DNA from: Streptomyces chromofuscus
GTDB lineage: Bacteria > Actinomycetota > Actinomycetes > Streptomycetales > Streptomycetaceae
DNA length: 64,000 nt
NCBI RefSeq assembly: GCF_015160875.1
Contig: NZ_CP063374.1
Location: 6,637,501-6,701,500 of the forward strand
Direction of reading: 5' to 3'
Under the pieces are notes generated by a model. It was not told the DNA's origin. It saw only the letters and a list, made by a program, of their open reading frames with translations, and did no database searches. Below are positions 17,231 to 26,384 of this stretch, piece after piece. The translations under genes and the position numbers were made by a program. Every line of letters starts with the position of its first letter. Positions within the stretch are counted from its first letter, which is position 1.

Positions 17231-20016
17231 CGGGGGAGAGGGGGCGGTCTTGGGCGTGGGATGAGGGTGAAGGTCCCGATGCGGTCCGGGAGTCGGGCGA
17301 GGCAAGGGCGGGGGCGTCGGGTGCGACTGAGCGCTCGGGGGAGTCGCGGCAGCGGGGCGAGGGCTTGGGTCCGGGGGAGCTGGGGCAGCGGGGCGAGGTC
17401 GTGGGCTCGGGGGAGCTGGGGCAGCGGGGCGAGGTCGTGGGCTCGGGGGAGCTGGGGCAGCGGGGCGAGGGCTTGGGCTCGGGGGAGCTGGGGCAGCGGG
17501 GCGAGGTCGTGGGCTCGGGGGAGTCGCGGCAGCGGGGCGAGGGCTTGGGTCCGGGGGAGCTGGGGCAGCGCGGCGAGGCGGAAGGCTCGGCTGAGCCCGG
17601 GCAGCGGGGCGAGGGCTTGGGTCCGGGGGAGCTGGGGCAGCGGGGCGAGGCGGAAGGCTCGGCTGAGCCCGGGCAGCGGGGCGAGGTCGTGGGCTCGGCT
17701 GAGCCCGGGCAGCAGGGCGAGGTCGTGGGCTCGGGGGAGTCGCGGCAGCGGGGTGCCCTGGGCTCAGGGGGGTCCGGGCAGCAGCAGGGCGAGTTGGAAG
17801 GCACGTCGGCGCGGGAGCGGCCCGCTGATGTGGCGCGGCGGGCTCTGCGGGCTGCTCGAGGGCGGGGGAGCCGCGAGGAAGATTCGGGGGGTACGGGGGA
17901 CCGGTGCGAGGGCGTGGGTGATCGCGGCGATGCCTCGGACGGGCAGGGTCTGCGGGGTGAGCGGGGTGAGCGGGGTGAGCGGGGTGAGCGGGGTGGTCCG
18001 GAGGACGTGAGCCCGCAATCCGGTGACCGGCGGCCGGCCGCCGCTGCCGGAACAGGCCATTCCGGGAGTCAGGGGTCCCGGCCCGGCGACGCCGCTCGGG
18101 CCGCGCTGCGGCGGGCGGTGTCGGCTCGGCGGGACGTCGCCGAGGACACCGGGACGGCCGGGGGGTCGAGGGGCGCATCGGACCCGGCTCCTGGCGAGTT
18201 GACCGATGCCGGTGCCGCCGACACATCCGGCGACGTCCCCGAGGGACCCACTTCGGCAACGGCCCGGCCCTCGACCCGTCCCGCCGATGCCGCGCGCGAC
18301 GCGTTGCGTGCTGCCCGGAGTGAGCGGGAGGCCCAGGCGCAGCAGGCGAGGGAGGACATCGGGACCACGGGCGTCGAACCGACGCCCCGTTCGGCGTACC
18401 GAACCGCATCGACCTCGCCGCGCCCCACCATGCGACGCCACCAGGCTGCTCAATCCCGACGCCCGCGTGAACTGGGTGAGTTGCTCGGCAACGCCTTCCA
18501 GTCGCCGCCATCGGCCGACCCGACGCACGAACACCCCGCCGCACCCGACGACTCACAGCCCACGACGCCCCCCGCGCCACCCCAGGACGCACCCCCCGGA
18601 GACACCACCTCGCACCCGGCGTCCCCTGCCACGCCTCCCACGTCCCCTTCCACCCCCTACGGGACCACCACCCCCCACCCCGCATCCCCCTCCATGCCCT
18701 CGGAGGGCTCCGCATCCCCCGCCGCCACCCCCCACGTCCCCCGCTCCATGGCGTCCCCGCGGCGTGACGGTGACCTGCGTCGTACCTTTCCCGCCTTCCC
18801 GCCCCGCCCCTCGGACGACGACGCGCCCTTCGCCGAGAGCTGGTGGGGCAACGCCTGGATCAGCGCGTTGGAGAGAGGCGCGCTGGACGTCAAGCGGCTG
18901 GCCAGAGGCCGGGGTTACGCCCAGCAGGGTCATGTGGACGCCATCACGGTGACCCCCGGCCTGGTCCTGGCGTACGTCCGTGGCAGTCGCCCCCGGCCGT
19001 ACCGTGTGCAGGTGCGGCTGCGCACGCTGGACGACGCGGACTGGGAGCGATTCCTGGACGCCGCCGCCGACCGCCCCGGCCACATCGCCGCGCTGCTCGA
19101 CAAGGAGATGCCCCATGCGCTGGCGGAGGGCACGGTCCCGCTGCTGCCCGGCCCCGGTGACCTCGAACCGCACTGCAGCTGCCCCGACCGCGGCCACCCC
19201 TGCAAGCACGCCGCCGCCCTCTGCTACCAGACCGCCCGCCTGCTCGACGCCGACCCCTTCGTCCTGCTCCTGCTGCGCGGCCGGGGCGAACGCGCACTGC
19301 TCGACGCCCTCTCCCGCCGCAACGCCACCCGCGCGGCCCGCGCCGCCCAGGAGCGGGAACCGGCCCCACTGCCCGGCGTGCGGGCCACCGACGCCCTGGC
19401 CCGGCAGCGCGAACTGCCGCCGCTTCCCCGTCCGTTGCCCGCCCCAGCGCACCCCGAGCAGCCCCCGGTCCACCCCGCTGCCCCGGGCGGCCCCGACCCG
19501 TTCGCGCTGGACCAGCTGGCCACCGACGCCGCCGCCCGCGCCCACGCGTTCCTCGTCACCGGCCGTGACCCGGTGGCGGAGCTGACGCTGTGGCAGGACG
19601 CCGTGCGGCTCGCGGCGGGCCGCCCCGGTTCCGGCCTCACCGCCGGCACACGCGCCCTGTACTCCTCACTGGCCGCCGCCGTCGGCCGTACCCCGGCGGA
19701 GCTCGCCCGGGCCGTCGCCGCCTGGCGGCAGGGCGGCCTCGACGGCCTGGCCGTACTGGAGGAACCCTGGGACCCACCGGCCGGCCGCTTCGACCGCGCC
19801 CGCCCGCTCCTGCTCGCCGCGGACCTGCCCGCCTTCCGCCCCTGGCGCAACCGCCTCACCCACCCGGGCGGCCACGTCCAGCTCCGTCTGGGCCGCGACG
19901 CCCTCTGGTACGCCTACGAGTCCGAACCGGGCCGGGACGACTGGTGGCCGCGAGGCACCCCCGACCCCGACCCGGTCGGCGCCCTCACGGGCCTCGGCGC
20001 CGGCGACGAACTGTGA
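17227..20016 (+). CDS. SWIM zinc-finger protein with long repeat-rich N-terminal region
   Basis: Partner of the preceding SNF2 helicase, translated from an overlapping ATGA. Residues 1-36 lead into about 11.7 copies of a 12-residue repeat (SGELGQRGEVVG type), a short GER triplet run, three degenerate PADAARxALRAAR blocks, and a Pro/Thr-rich linker. The conserved part starts at FAESWWGNAWISALE (about residue 537). The SWIM zinc ligands are Cys-x-Cys...Cys-x-His in PHCSCPDRGHPCKHAAAL near residues 650-662. SWIM domains bind DNA or proteins. The first 500 residues have the composition of a disordered region and probably vary between strains. Confidence 0.88.
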   Translation: MTGERGRSWAWDEGEGPDAVRESGEARAGASGATERSGESRQRGEGLGPGELGQRGEVVGSGELGQRGEVVGSGELGQRGEGLGSGELGQRGEVVGSGESRQRGEGLGPGELGQRGEAEGSAEPGQRGEGLGPGELGQRGEAEGSAEPGQRGEVVGSAEPGQQGEVVGSGESRQRGALGSGGSGQQQGELEGTSARERPADVARRALRAARGRGSREEDSGGTGDRCEGVGDRGDASDGQGLRGERGERGERGERGGPEDVSPQSGDRRPAAAAGTGHSGSQGSRPGDAARAALRRAVSARRDVAEDTGTAGGSRGASDPAPGELTDAGAADTSGDVPEGPTSATARPSTRPADAARDALRAARSEREAQAQQAREDIGTTGVEPTPRSAYRTASTSPRPTMRRHQAAQSRRPRELGELLGNAFQSPPSADPTHEHPAAPDDSQPTTPPAPPQDAPPGDTTSHPASPATPPTSPSTPYGTTTPHPASPSMPSEGSASPAATPHVPRSMASPRRDGDLRRTFPAFPPRPSDDDAPFAESWWGNAWISALERGALDVKRLARGRGYAQQGHVDAITVTPGLVLAYVRGSRPRPYRVQVRLRTLDDADWERFLDAAADRPGHIAALLDKEMPHALAEGTVPLLPGPGDLEPHCSCPDRGHPCKHAAALCYQTARLLDADPFVLLLLRGRGERALLDALSRRNATRAARAAQEREPAPLPGVRATDALARQRELPPLPRPLPAPAHPEQPPVHPAAPGGPDPFALDQLATDAAARAHAFLVTGRDPVAELTLWQDAVRLAAGRPGSGLTAGTRALYSSLAAAVGRTPAELARAVAAWRQGGLDGLAVLEEPWDPPAGRFDRARPLLLAADLPAFRPWRNRLTHPGGHVQLRLGRDALWYAYESEPGRDDWWPRGTPDPDPVGALTGLGAGDEL
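17335..17754 (+). repeat. 36-nt in-frame tandem repeat array
   Basis: Eleven full and one partial copies of a 36-nt unit encode the 12-residue unit S/P-G/A-E-L/P/S-x-Q-R-G-E-x-x-G. The copies differ in a modular way (VVG, GLG and AEG endings), which suggests slippage or unequal crossing-over. The coding strand is strongly purine-rich. A further 9-nt repeat (GTGAGCGGG, about four copies) follows near 17960-17995. Confidence 0.95.
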
Positions 20017-20136
20017 GCCGGGGGAAAGCGAGCCGGCCGGAAGCGCGCCGCGGCGCGTGCCGAGGCGTCGCCGCCCGACCTGCCGGAGTCCTCCGGTCCG
20101 GGGCGTGGCCGATCGAAGGGCGTCGCAGGCGACCGC

Positions 20137-21324
20137 TCAGAAGGCGTAGCGCACGCGCAGCCACGGCGCGTGGCGGTCGATGAGGGTGCGCAGGGTCTCC
20201 ACGGCCTCCCGCTTGACCCCGTTGCGGTAGCGGACGTTGAGGGCGCCGCTCTCGGAGCGCTTGGCCTGCTGGAGCTCCGGCCGCCACAGGACGTCCTCGG
20301 CACGGGGATGCCAGCCGAGGTTGACCTCGTGCAGCTCACGGTTGTGGGTGAGCATGATCACCTCCGCGGCGGCCTGCCGCTTCACGCGCGTCGGCAGTAC
20401 GTCGTCGAGGTGGCTCAGCAGCGCCGTCCAGGCGTCCTTCCAGCCCGGGCGGACGACCACGGGGGAGAGGTTGAAGTGCACCTCGTAGCCCGCGTCCAGG
20501 AAGTCCGCCGCGGCGCCGATGCGCTCGGCGACGGGCGAGGTGCGCACGTCCAGCAACCGGGAGTCGTCCGGCGGCATCACCGAGAAGCGGATGCGGGTCC
20601 GGCCGCGCGGGTCGAGGGCGAGCAGGTCGGGGTTGACGAACTTGGTGGCGAACGACGCCTTGGCGGTGGGCCACTGCCGGAAGGCGTGCACGAGGTCGGC
20701 GGTGTTGTCGCAGATCAACGCGTCCACCGAGCAGTCGCCGTTCTCGCCGATGTCGTACACCCAGGACTCGGGGTCGCACTGGTTCGGCTCGGTCTTGGGC
20801 CCCTGCCGGGCCACGTGCCGGGCGAGGTGGGCCACGATCCGGTCGATGTTGGTGAAGACGGTGACGGGGTTGGCGTACCCCTTGCGCCGCGGCACGTAGC
20901 AGTAGGCGCAGGCCATGGCGCATCCGTTGGAGGTGCCCGGGGCGATCCAGTCCGCCGAGCGGCCGTTGGGGCGGGTGGCGAGGGTCTTCTTCTCGCCCAG
21001 CACCAGCGTCTCCCCCTTGATGCGCACCCAGCGGTCGACGTTGCCCTCGTTGCCGTGCAGCCCGGGGATGCGCCAGTGGGACTCGACCGTGGTCACCCGC
21101 GCCTCGGGGAACCGGGCGATGACCTGCCGGCCGCGCGGGGACGCGGCCGCCGCGGGTTCGGCGAGGATCTCGCGCACGGGCAGCAGACGGCGGGCCGCGG
21201 CGGAGTCGCGGAAGGACGGGCGGAATGACGGGCGCTGGTCGGCGTCGGCCGGTCCGGGACCGAGGGCGTCGAGCCCGAACAGCACGCCGGAGTCGTCGTC
21301 CGGGGTGCTGGACGGGTGGTGCAT
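20137..21324 (-). CDS. Spore photoproduct lyase family radical SAM protein
   Basis: Radical SAM enzyme of 395 residues resembling the actinobacterial spore photoproduct lyase/Rv2578c-type families. The Cys-x3-Cys-x2-Cys iron-sulfur motif is CAMACAYC in GTSNGCAMACAYCYVPRRKG. Downstream come NQCDPESWVYDIGENGDCSVDALICDN and RIRFSVMPPDDSRLLDVRTSP, typical of this family. Start ATG 21324 follows CGGGAG. It could repair UV-induced thymine dimers in spores, but many actinobacterial members lack proof of that activity. It is convergent with the SWIM gene and divergent from the small membrane protein gene. Confidence 0.82.
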   Translation of the reverse strand: MHHPSSTPDDDSGVLFGLDALGPGPADADQRPSFRPSFRDSAAARRLLPVREILAEPAAAASPRGRQVIARFPEARVTTVESHWRIPGLHGNEGNVDRWVRIKGETLVLGEKKTLATRPNGRSADWIAPGTSNGCAMACAYCYVPRRKGYANPVTVFTNIDRIVAHLARHVARQGPKTEPNQCDPESWVYDIGENGDCSVDALICDNTADLVHAFRQWPTAKASFATKFVNPDLLALDPRGRTRIRFSVMPPDDSRLLDVRTSPVAERIGAAADFLDAGYEVHFNLSPVVVRPGWKDAWTALLSHLDDVLPTRVKRQAAAEVIMLTHNRELHEVNLGWHPRAEDVLWRPELQQAKRSESGALNVRYRNGVKREAVETLRTLIDRHAPWLRVRYAF

Positions 21325-21496
21325 GAGTGCTCCCGTTCGAGGTGGTGCGGGGGGCGGGAGGAAACGGTCATTCCACTGTACGGGGCACGCACCGCAGGCC
21401 GCCTGCCCACGCGCCGGCCCCGTGTGCACGGGACCGACGGGGGAATACGCGAGACACGGCACCCTCGGCCGATCCCCTTTCCCAAGGAGGCACACC

Positions 21497-21673
21497 GTGC
21501 TGGCCATCATCGCGGCGGTCCTGTTCTTCTTCGCTTTCCTCATCAACGCGGCGGAGATAGCGACGAACGACGTCTTCACCTCCATGAACGTCATGCTGAT
21601 CGGGCTCGCACTGCTCGCCCTGCACGTCGCGGGTGTCGGCAGCGGCTGGGCGGCACGGGGCCGCAGGCGCTGA
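21497..21673 (+). CDS. Small two-helix membrane protein
   Basis: A 58-residue protein missing from simple ATG-based predictions because it starts with GTG. An excellent AAGGAGG site lies 6 nt upstream. It has two hydrophobic helices (LAIIAAVLFFFAFLI and VMLIGLALLALHVAGV) separated by a polar turn containing NAAEIATNDVF, and a basic tail RRR. Function unknown. Confidence 0.75.
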   Translation: MLAIIAAVLFFFAFLINAAEIATNDVFTSMNVMLIGLALLALHVAGVGSGWAARGRRR

Positions 21674-22197
21674 CCGGCCGGAAGGCACGGCGGCGTGGGG
21701 GTGGAGGCAGTCGGTTGAACGCGTTGAAAACGTCTGCCAGGACGGGTCCGCCGGCCGGTGTGCCGCCACACCGGCCGGAAAGGACGGTCGCCGCCCGTTG
21801 ACCGCAGCAGGTGCGCCGGGCTGCGATGCCGGAACGGGGTCCGAATCCGTGCTGCCGTCGGGGACACGTCGGCTGATCGCACTCCGGATTACCGGCGGTG
21901 CACGGTATCCGGCGCGGCGGCGGGCCGTCGGCCAGCAAGCCCTTGCTCGTCGCCGCGACGGGGAGCGAGTCGACACCTCTCGAGGCACCGTCCGCGCATG
22001 CGCACGCGGATCGGGGTTGGCGTGTTGGCGTTGCCGCCTCTGCCGAACCGGCTCTTTGCGCACGACTCTGCGTGGATCGGGTGCGTGACGCTCGGTCCGC
22101 TCAACGCTGACACGGCTCTGTTCGGATGCGCCGTCTGTCTCCGGTCGTCGTCGCGGGGGTCAGCCGGGGCGGCGGGAACGCCGGTTGAGGGTCCGTG
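21674..22197. other. Gene-free stretch
   Basis: No frame here combines a ribosome site, Streptomyces codon bias and recognisable domains. It is the leading edge of the stress-gene island; only the candidate regulatory boxes at its right end stand out. Confidence 0.5.
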
Positions 22198-22233
22198 GGG
22201 ACCATCGGCCCCGGATCGGGGACCTGCGGTCTC
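22198..22233. promoter_or_regulatory. Two tandem DosR-like palindromic boxes
   Basis: Two 15-mers of the form GGGACC-N3-GGYCYC (22198-22212 and 22219-22233) begin exactly 21 nt apart, two helical turns, and lie 64-99 nt upstream of the first universal stress protein gene. Each has one mismatch to a perfect inverted repeat. They resemble the GGGAC/GTCCC dyads bound by DosR-type regulators of stress islands; binding here is inferred. Confidence 0.4.
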
Positions 22234-22296
22234 TGCACCATGGCCTCCCCTCGCCACCACCCTGGCAGCGGAACCCCGATTCAGGAGGTGGACAGC

Positions 22297-23202
22297 ATGT
22301 CCCGCAACGTGACCGTGGGCCTCGACGGTTCGTCGGAGAGCCGTGCGGCTGCCGAGTGGGCGGCCCGCGAGGCGAAGCTGCGCGGCCTGCCGCTGCGGCT
22401 GGTGCACGTCTGGGAGCCCGTCCCGGAGCCCATGGCGCAGGCCCCGCTGCTGGGTGCCGAGACGCAAGCGCACTGGAGTGAACGGATTCCGCGTGAGGCG
22501 GCCGAAGGGCTCCGCCTGCGCCACCCCGGCGTGCGGGTGGAGAGGGAGCAGATTCCCGGAGGGCCGATGGACGCGTTGGTCAAGGCGTCGAAGGCCGCCG
22601 AGCTGCTGGTTCTCGGGTCGCGTGGGCTGAGCGGGATCGGAGGGTTCCTCGTCGGGTCCGTGGGCATGTCCGTGATCGCGCACACCGACACCCCCGTCGT
22701 CCTGGTGCGGGCCGGGGAGCAGGCCGCCGACGAGCACGAGAAGGACCCCGCCGGCATCCCGTCCGCCGCCACGCCGTACCGTCCCGTGGTGCTCGGCCTC
22801 GACACCGGCCACCCCGATGACACGGTGATCGCTTTCGCCTTCGAGGAGGCCGCCCGCCGCGACACCGCCCTGCGGGTCGTGCACGGATGGAGCCTTCCGC
22901 CCTACTTCGCCTACGGCATGCCCGCCGACCTCGAGTTCCACGCCGAACTGGGGCGGCAGGAGGCCGCCGCCCTCACCGCGGTGCTGCGGCCCTGGCGGCA
23001 GAAGTACCCGGATGTCGAGGTCGTCGAGGAGTCCCGGTCCGGCAGCCCTGCCAACCACGTCATCGACGCTTCCCGTGAGGCGTCCCTGGTCGTCGTCGGT
23101 CGCCGAGTCCGCCGCAGCCCCTTCGGCGTCCATGTCGGCCCCGTCACGCACGCGGTACTGCACCACGCCGCCGCCCCCGTGGCCGTCGTCGCGCACGACT
23201 GA
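22297..23202 (+). CDS. Universal stress protein, tandem domains
   Basis: Cytoplasmic USP with two UspA domains (301 residues). The first has VTVGLDGSSESRAAAEWAA and the ATP-binding LVLGSRGLSGIGGFLVGSV (G-x2-G-x9-G-S type); the second has PVVLGLDTG and VVVGRRVRRSPFGVHVG. ATG 22297 lies 6 nt after AGGAGGTG. It is the first of a pair with the next gene, 26 nt downstream. USPs of this type are markers of hypoxia/dormancy islands. Confidence 0.93.
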   Translation: MSRNVTVGLDGSSESRAAAEWAAREAKLRGLPLRLVHVWEPVPEPMAQAPLLGAETQAHWSERIPREAAEGLRLRHPGVRVEREQIPGGPMDALVKASKAAELLVLGSRGLSGIGGFLVGSVGMSVIAHTDTPVVLVRAGEQAADEHEKDPAGIPSAATPYRPVVLGLDTGHPDDTVIAFAFEEAARRDTALRVVHGWSLPPYFAYGMPADLEFHAELGRQEAAALTAVLRPWRQKYPDVEVVEESRSGSPANHVIDASREASLVVVGRRVRRSPFGVHVGPVTHAVLHHAAAPVAVVAHD

Positions 23203-23228
23203 AGGAGTTCGGCAGAGGAGTGGAGATC

Positions 23229-24134
23229 ATGAACGCAGGTGTCGAGCGGGCCCACGGCGGGGCCCTGGTCGTGGGCGTGGATGGTTCCGAGCCGAGTCTG
23301 CGGGCCGTCGACTGGGCGGCCGACGAGGCCGTGCTGCACGGAGTGCCGCTGCGGGTGGTGTACGCCTGCCTGTGGGAGCGGTACGAGGGTGCCGTCCTGG
23401 CCCGGGACATCGGCAGGGCGACCGAGCTGCCCCTGGCCCAGGATGTGGTGGGCACTGCCGCTGAGCGGGCCCGCGGCCGGCACCCCGGTCTGCAGGTGAG
23501 CGCCGAAGTGGTGTTCGAGGAACCGGAGTACGCCCTGGTCCGCGAGGCCCGGCACGCCTCCGCGCTGGTCGTGGGCACTCGCGGGCGCAGCGGCATCGCC
23601 GAGACGCTGCTCGGCTCCGTCAGCCTGGCCGTCGCCGCGCATGCCGACTGCCCGGTGATCGTGCTGCGGGGCAGTCACGACAACCGGGCGACGCCGCCGG
23701 TCCACGGGCGGGTTGTCGTAGGCGTCGGCGAGAACCCGAAGGAGTCGGCGGCGGTGAGGTACGCCGCCGAGGAGTCCCGGCGACGCGGGGTGCCCCTGGA
23801 GGCCGTACGGGCCTGGCGCTGCCCCGCGCACGAGACCACCGATCACCCGCTGCTCGCCGGCGAGCCCGCCCGGCTGCATGAGGCGCGAGCCGTCGAGGAA
23901 CTCGACGCGGCGCTGCAGGACCTCCCCGCGGGCGTCGATGTGCAGCGGCGCACCGTCGAGGGCCACGCCCGCCGGGTGCTGGCGGACGCCTCCCACAGTG
24001 CCGACCTCCTGGTTGTCGGCGCCAGGCGCCGCGAGGGGCACCTCGGGCTCCAGCTCGGCCGCGTCGCCCACGCGGTGCTGCACCACTCGGCCTGCCCGGT
24101 CGCGATCGTGCCGCACCAGGGTCACGACGCCTGA
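23229..24134 (+). CDS. Universal stress protein, tandem domains
   Basis: Second tandem-domain USP, also 301 residues, in the same operon. Domain 1: ALVVGVDGSEPSLRAVDWAADEA and VVGTRGRSGIAETLLGSVSLAVAAHADCPVIVLR. Domain 2: VVVGVGENPKESAAVRYAAEESRRRGVP and LLVVGARRREGHLGLQLGRVAHAVLHHSACPVAIVPH. ATG 23229 is chosen because GGAG lies 8 nt upstream; an in-frame GTG at 23220 overlaps that site. Likely binds ATP and is induced under oxygen limitation. Confidence 0.93.
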   Translation: MNAGVERAHGGALVVGVDGSEPSLRAVDWAADEAVLHGVPLRVVYACLWERYEGAVLARDIGRATELPLAQDVVGTAAERARGRHPGLQVSAEVVFEEPEYALVREARHASALVVGTRGRSGIAETLLGSVSLAVAAHADCPVIVLRGSHDNRATPPVHGRVVVGVGENPKESAAVRYAAEESRRRGVPLEAVRAWRCPAHETTDHPLLAGEPARLHEARAVEELDAALQDLPAGVDVQRRTVEGHARRVLADASHSADLLVVGARRREGHLGLQLGRVAHAVLHHSACPVAIVPHQGHDA

Positions 24135-24495
24135 CGGAAACGCCTTCGGAGGCTCGCCGTGTGATCGGGGACGTGGTCCGCAGATCGCGCGGCGGGCGCT
24201 CATAGCCGATCGACGGCGGCCGCTCCGGCCCCTCCGGCGACGGCACCCTTTGATACAGCACCGAAGACAGCGGAGGGGCGATCAGGTTCAGCCGGGCCCG
24301 ACGCGTGTCGTCGCTCTCGACCAGCCTTCCAGCGGTTGATCGACTCCAGGTCCATCGGCGAAGCTTCCACCGCCGCACCGAACGCTCCAGCCACCGCCGG
24401 AACCGCTCCTGCTGCTCGGTGTCGCTCACCGAGAACCAGTAGTCGCGCGGCAGGATCCCGGTCTTCACCAGCATTCGCTCGAAGATCGGGCACTG
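24130..24495 (-). pseudogene. Polyphosphate kinase 2 remnant
   Basis: Three fragments in two frames reconstruct the C-terminal third of a PPK2. CPIFERMLVKTGILPRDYWF and FSVSDTEQQERFRRWLERSV up to RRWKL read in one frame (24492-24361). A single missing base moves SPMDLESINRWKAG into another frame. After a deletion of about 20 codons, VESDDTRRARLNLIAPPLSS and GYERPPRDLRTTSP resume in the first frame. PPK2 interconverts polyphosphate and nucleotides and is a usual member of stress islands; this copy lacks its Walker region and cannot be active. Confidence 0.75.
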
Positions 24496-25251
24496 GCGCA
24501 GAGCAATCCTGCCGAGCCGGCCGAAGGCTCCCCGACGGACTCGGCCTGCTCGTCGGCCGTCCAGCCTTCGGTGGCCGGGCGGGCCACGGCCCTGCAGACA
24601 TCGGCGACGCCCGCAGCATGCCGGCCGGGGCGAGAGGGTCATGACGTGCCGCCAGTCAGAGCGTCATGGGATCGGCCACTTCCAGACGCGCCCGCGCCGT
24701 GTGCCGGACGATGGGCCGCTCGGCCCCATGGCCGGGCCGACCGGCATCGCGTCCGGGTCCATCGGCACCCTGTGCCGGAACGGTTCCGGATGTTCGATGA
24801 AGGTGAGAGACGACTTCGGACGGAAGGGGGTGTGCAGTTGTGGCGCGTCATTGACCTCGGAGTTCCGGAGGCTGTTGGTGGATCTTCCGGTGGTCTCGAC
24901 GGCAGTCGCTGTTCAGCTCGGTTCGGTGCTCGACGCGCTGTTTCTGCGGACGCTGCGGCACCGTGCCGGCCGTCGACCGGCCGTTGCGGGGGCGGCGAGG
25001 GTGTGCCGCCGGCCGGATCGGATGCCGGTAGATCGGTGAGCAACGAGCCGTGAGTGGGGCAGGCGCGGATCCGCGTCATCCGGTCAGTGGCACGACGTCG
25101 AGCGGCCACCGACCTCCCGAATGTCCGGGTGCCGGCAGCCGGCCTGCTCGACCGAGGTCTTCTCCGCACCCCCCTGTATCGCCTCGACCAGGCGCAGAAC
25201 CGGCCGCGCACCATCAGCGCTGCGCTCGTGGACACCATGGAGGTCCGAACC
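24496..25251. other. Gene-poor stretch
   Basis: No convincing gene. Frames across this region have mixed codon bias and no domain I recognise; decayed island DNA is the simplest explanation. Confidence 0.45.
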
Positions 25252-26175
25252 ATGCGTATCGTCGTCGCCCTCGGCGGCAACGCCCTGTTGCGCCGGGGTG
25301 ATCGTCCCGACGCGGACGTTCAGGTGGCGAATATCGACCGGGTGGCCACTGCGATCGCCGGCCTGGCCCTGGAACACGAGATCGTCGTCACCCATGGCAA
25401 CGGGCCGCAGCTCGGTCTCCTCGTCGAGGAGAGCGCCGCCGATCCGGCGCTGAGGGCTCCCTACCCGCTGGACCTGCTCGGTGCCCAGACACAGGGGATG
25501 ATCGGCACGCTGCTGGTCCGCGCACTGTACGACGTGCTGCCGGGGCACCGGATCGCCGCGCTGGTCACACATACCCTCGTGCAGGCTGACGACCCGGCCT
25601 TCGACCGGCCCACGACGTTCGTCGGCCGGGCGTACTCCCGCAAGATCGCTGAAGGGCTGGCCCGCAGGCACGGCTGGCACATCGCCGAGGACGGCAAAGG
25701 CTGGCGTCGCGTGGTCCCCTCACCGTCGCCCGAACGCATCCTGGAGACCGAGACCATCCACGACCTGATCGGCGGCGGCGCCGTGGTCCTGTGCGCCGGC
25801 GGCGGAGGCGTCCCTGTCACCGCCGACCACGACACCGGTGCCCTGACCGGCATCGACGCGATCGTCGACAAGGACCTCGCGGCGGCTGTGCTCGCCGAGG
25901 ACCTCAAGGCCGACTTCCTGCTCATCCTCACCGACGTCCCGTGCGTCTATGCCGGCTATGGCACCCACGACCAGCGGCCCGTCCTCGGCGCGACGCCCGA
26001 CGACATGCGCCGCGCAGGCTACCCCGACGGTTCCATGGGCCCCAAGGCGGAGGCCGCCGCCCGGTTCGTCGAGCGCACCGGAGGACTGGCGGCCATCGGA
26101 GCACTCGACGCCGCGTACGAGATCGTTCACGGGAGGTCGGGGACGCTGGTGCGCCCTGACCCGACCGTCGGCTGA
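25252..26175 (+). CDS. arcC: Carbamate kinase
   Basis: Amino-acid-kinase-fold enzyme (307 residues) that makes ATP from carbamoyl phosphate and ADP. Family motifs are MRIVVALGGNALLRRGD, VTHGNGPQLGLL, DLLGAQTQGMIGTLL, DDPAFDRPTTFVGRAYS, VVPSPSPERILE, VLCAGGGGVPV and the C-terminal MGPKAEAAARFVERTGG. ATG 25252 lies 8 nt after GGAGG. No arginine deiminase or ornithine carbamoyltransferase gene is adjacent, so it may serve as a substrate-level ATP source within the stress island rather than in a full ADI operon. Confidence 0.92.
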   Translation: MRIVVALGGNALLRRGDRPDADVQVANIDRVATAIAGLALEHEIVVTHGNGPQLGLLVEESAADPALRAPYPLDLLGAQTQGMIGTLLVRALYDVLPGHRIAALVTHTLVQADDPAFDRPTTFVGRAYSRKIAEGLARRHGWHIAEDGKGWRRVVPSPSPERILETETIHDLIGGGAVVLCAGGGGVPVTADHDTGALTGIDAIVDKDLAAAVLAEDLKADFLLILTDVPCVYAGYGTHDQRPVLGATPDDMRRAGYPDGSMGPKAEAAARFVERTGGLAAIGALDAAYEIVHGRSGTLVRPDPTVG

Positions 26176-26384
26176 GATGCCTCGCCATGTGGGGAGGAGG
26201 CGGCCCACAGGGCACTGCCCCAAGGGCGGGCAGCTGAGTTGATCCTGGAGGACGCTGATCCGCTCGCCAAGCACGTCACAGGGCCGGATCGCCCGCCCGC
26301 GGCAGGGGGACCGTAGAGGCGGAGCCGCCCACCCGTGTCCTCGTCAGCCCTGCCCATACTCTGGCGGGCGCGGCCACGCGTGGA

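Noticed and set aside
17335..17754. 36-nt periodic repeats that could suggest a CRISPR array
   Set aside because: The repeats are contiguous, without spacers, and stay in frame inside a protein gene.
24641..25039. Possible 132-codon gene between the PPK2 relic and carbamate kinase
   Set aside because: Weak codon bias, no ribosome site and no recognisable domain.
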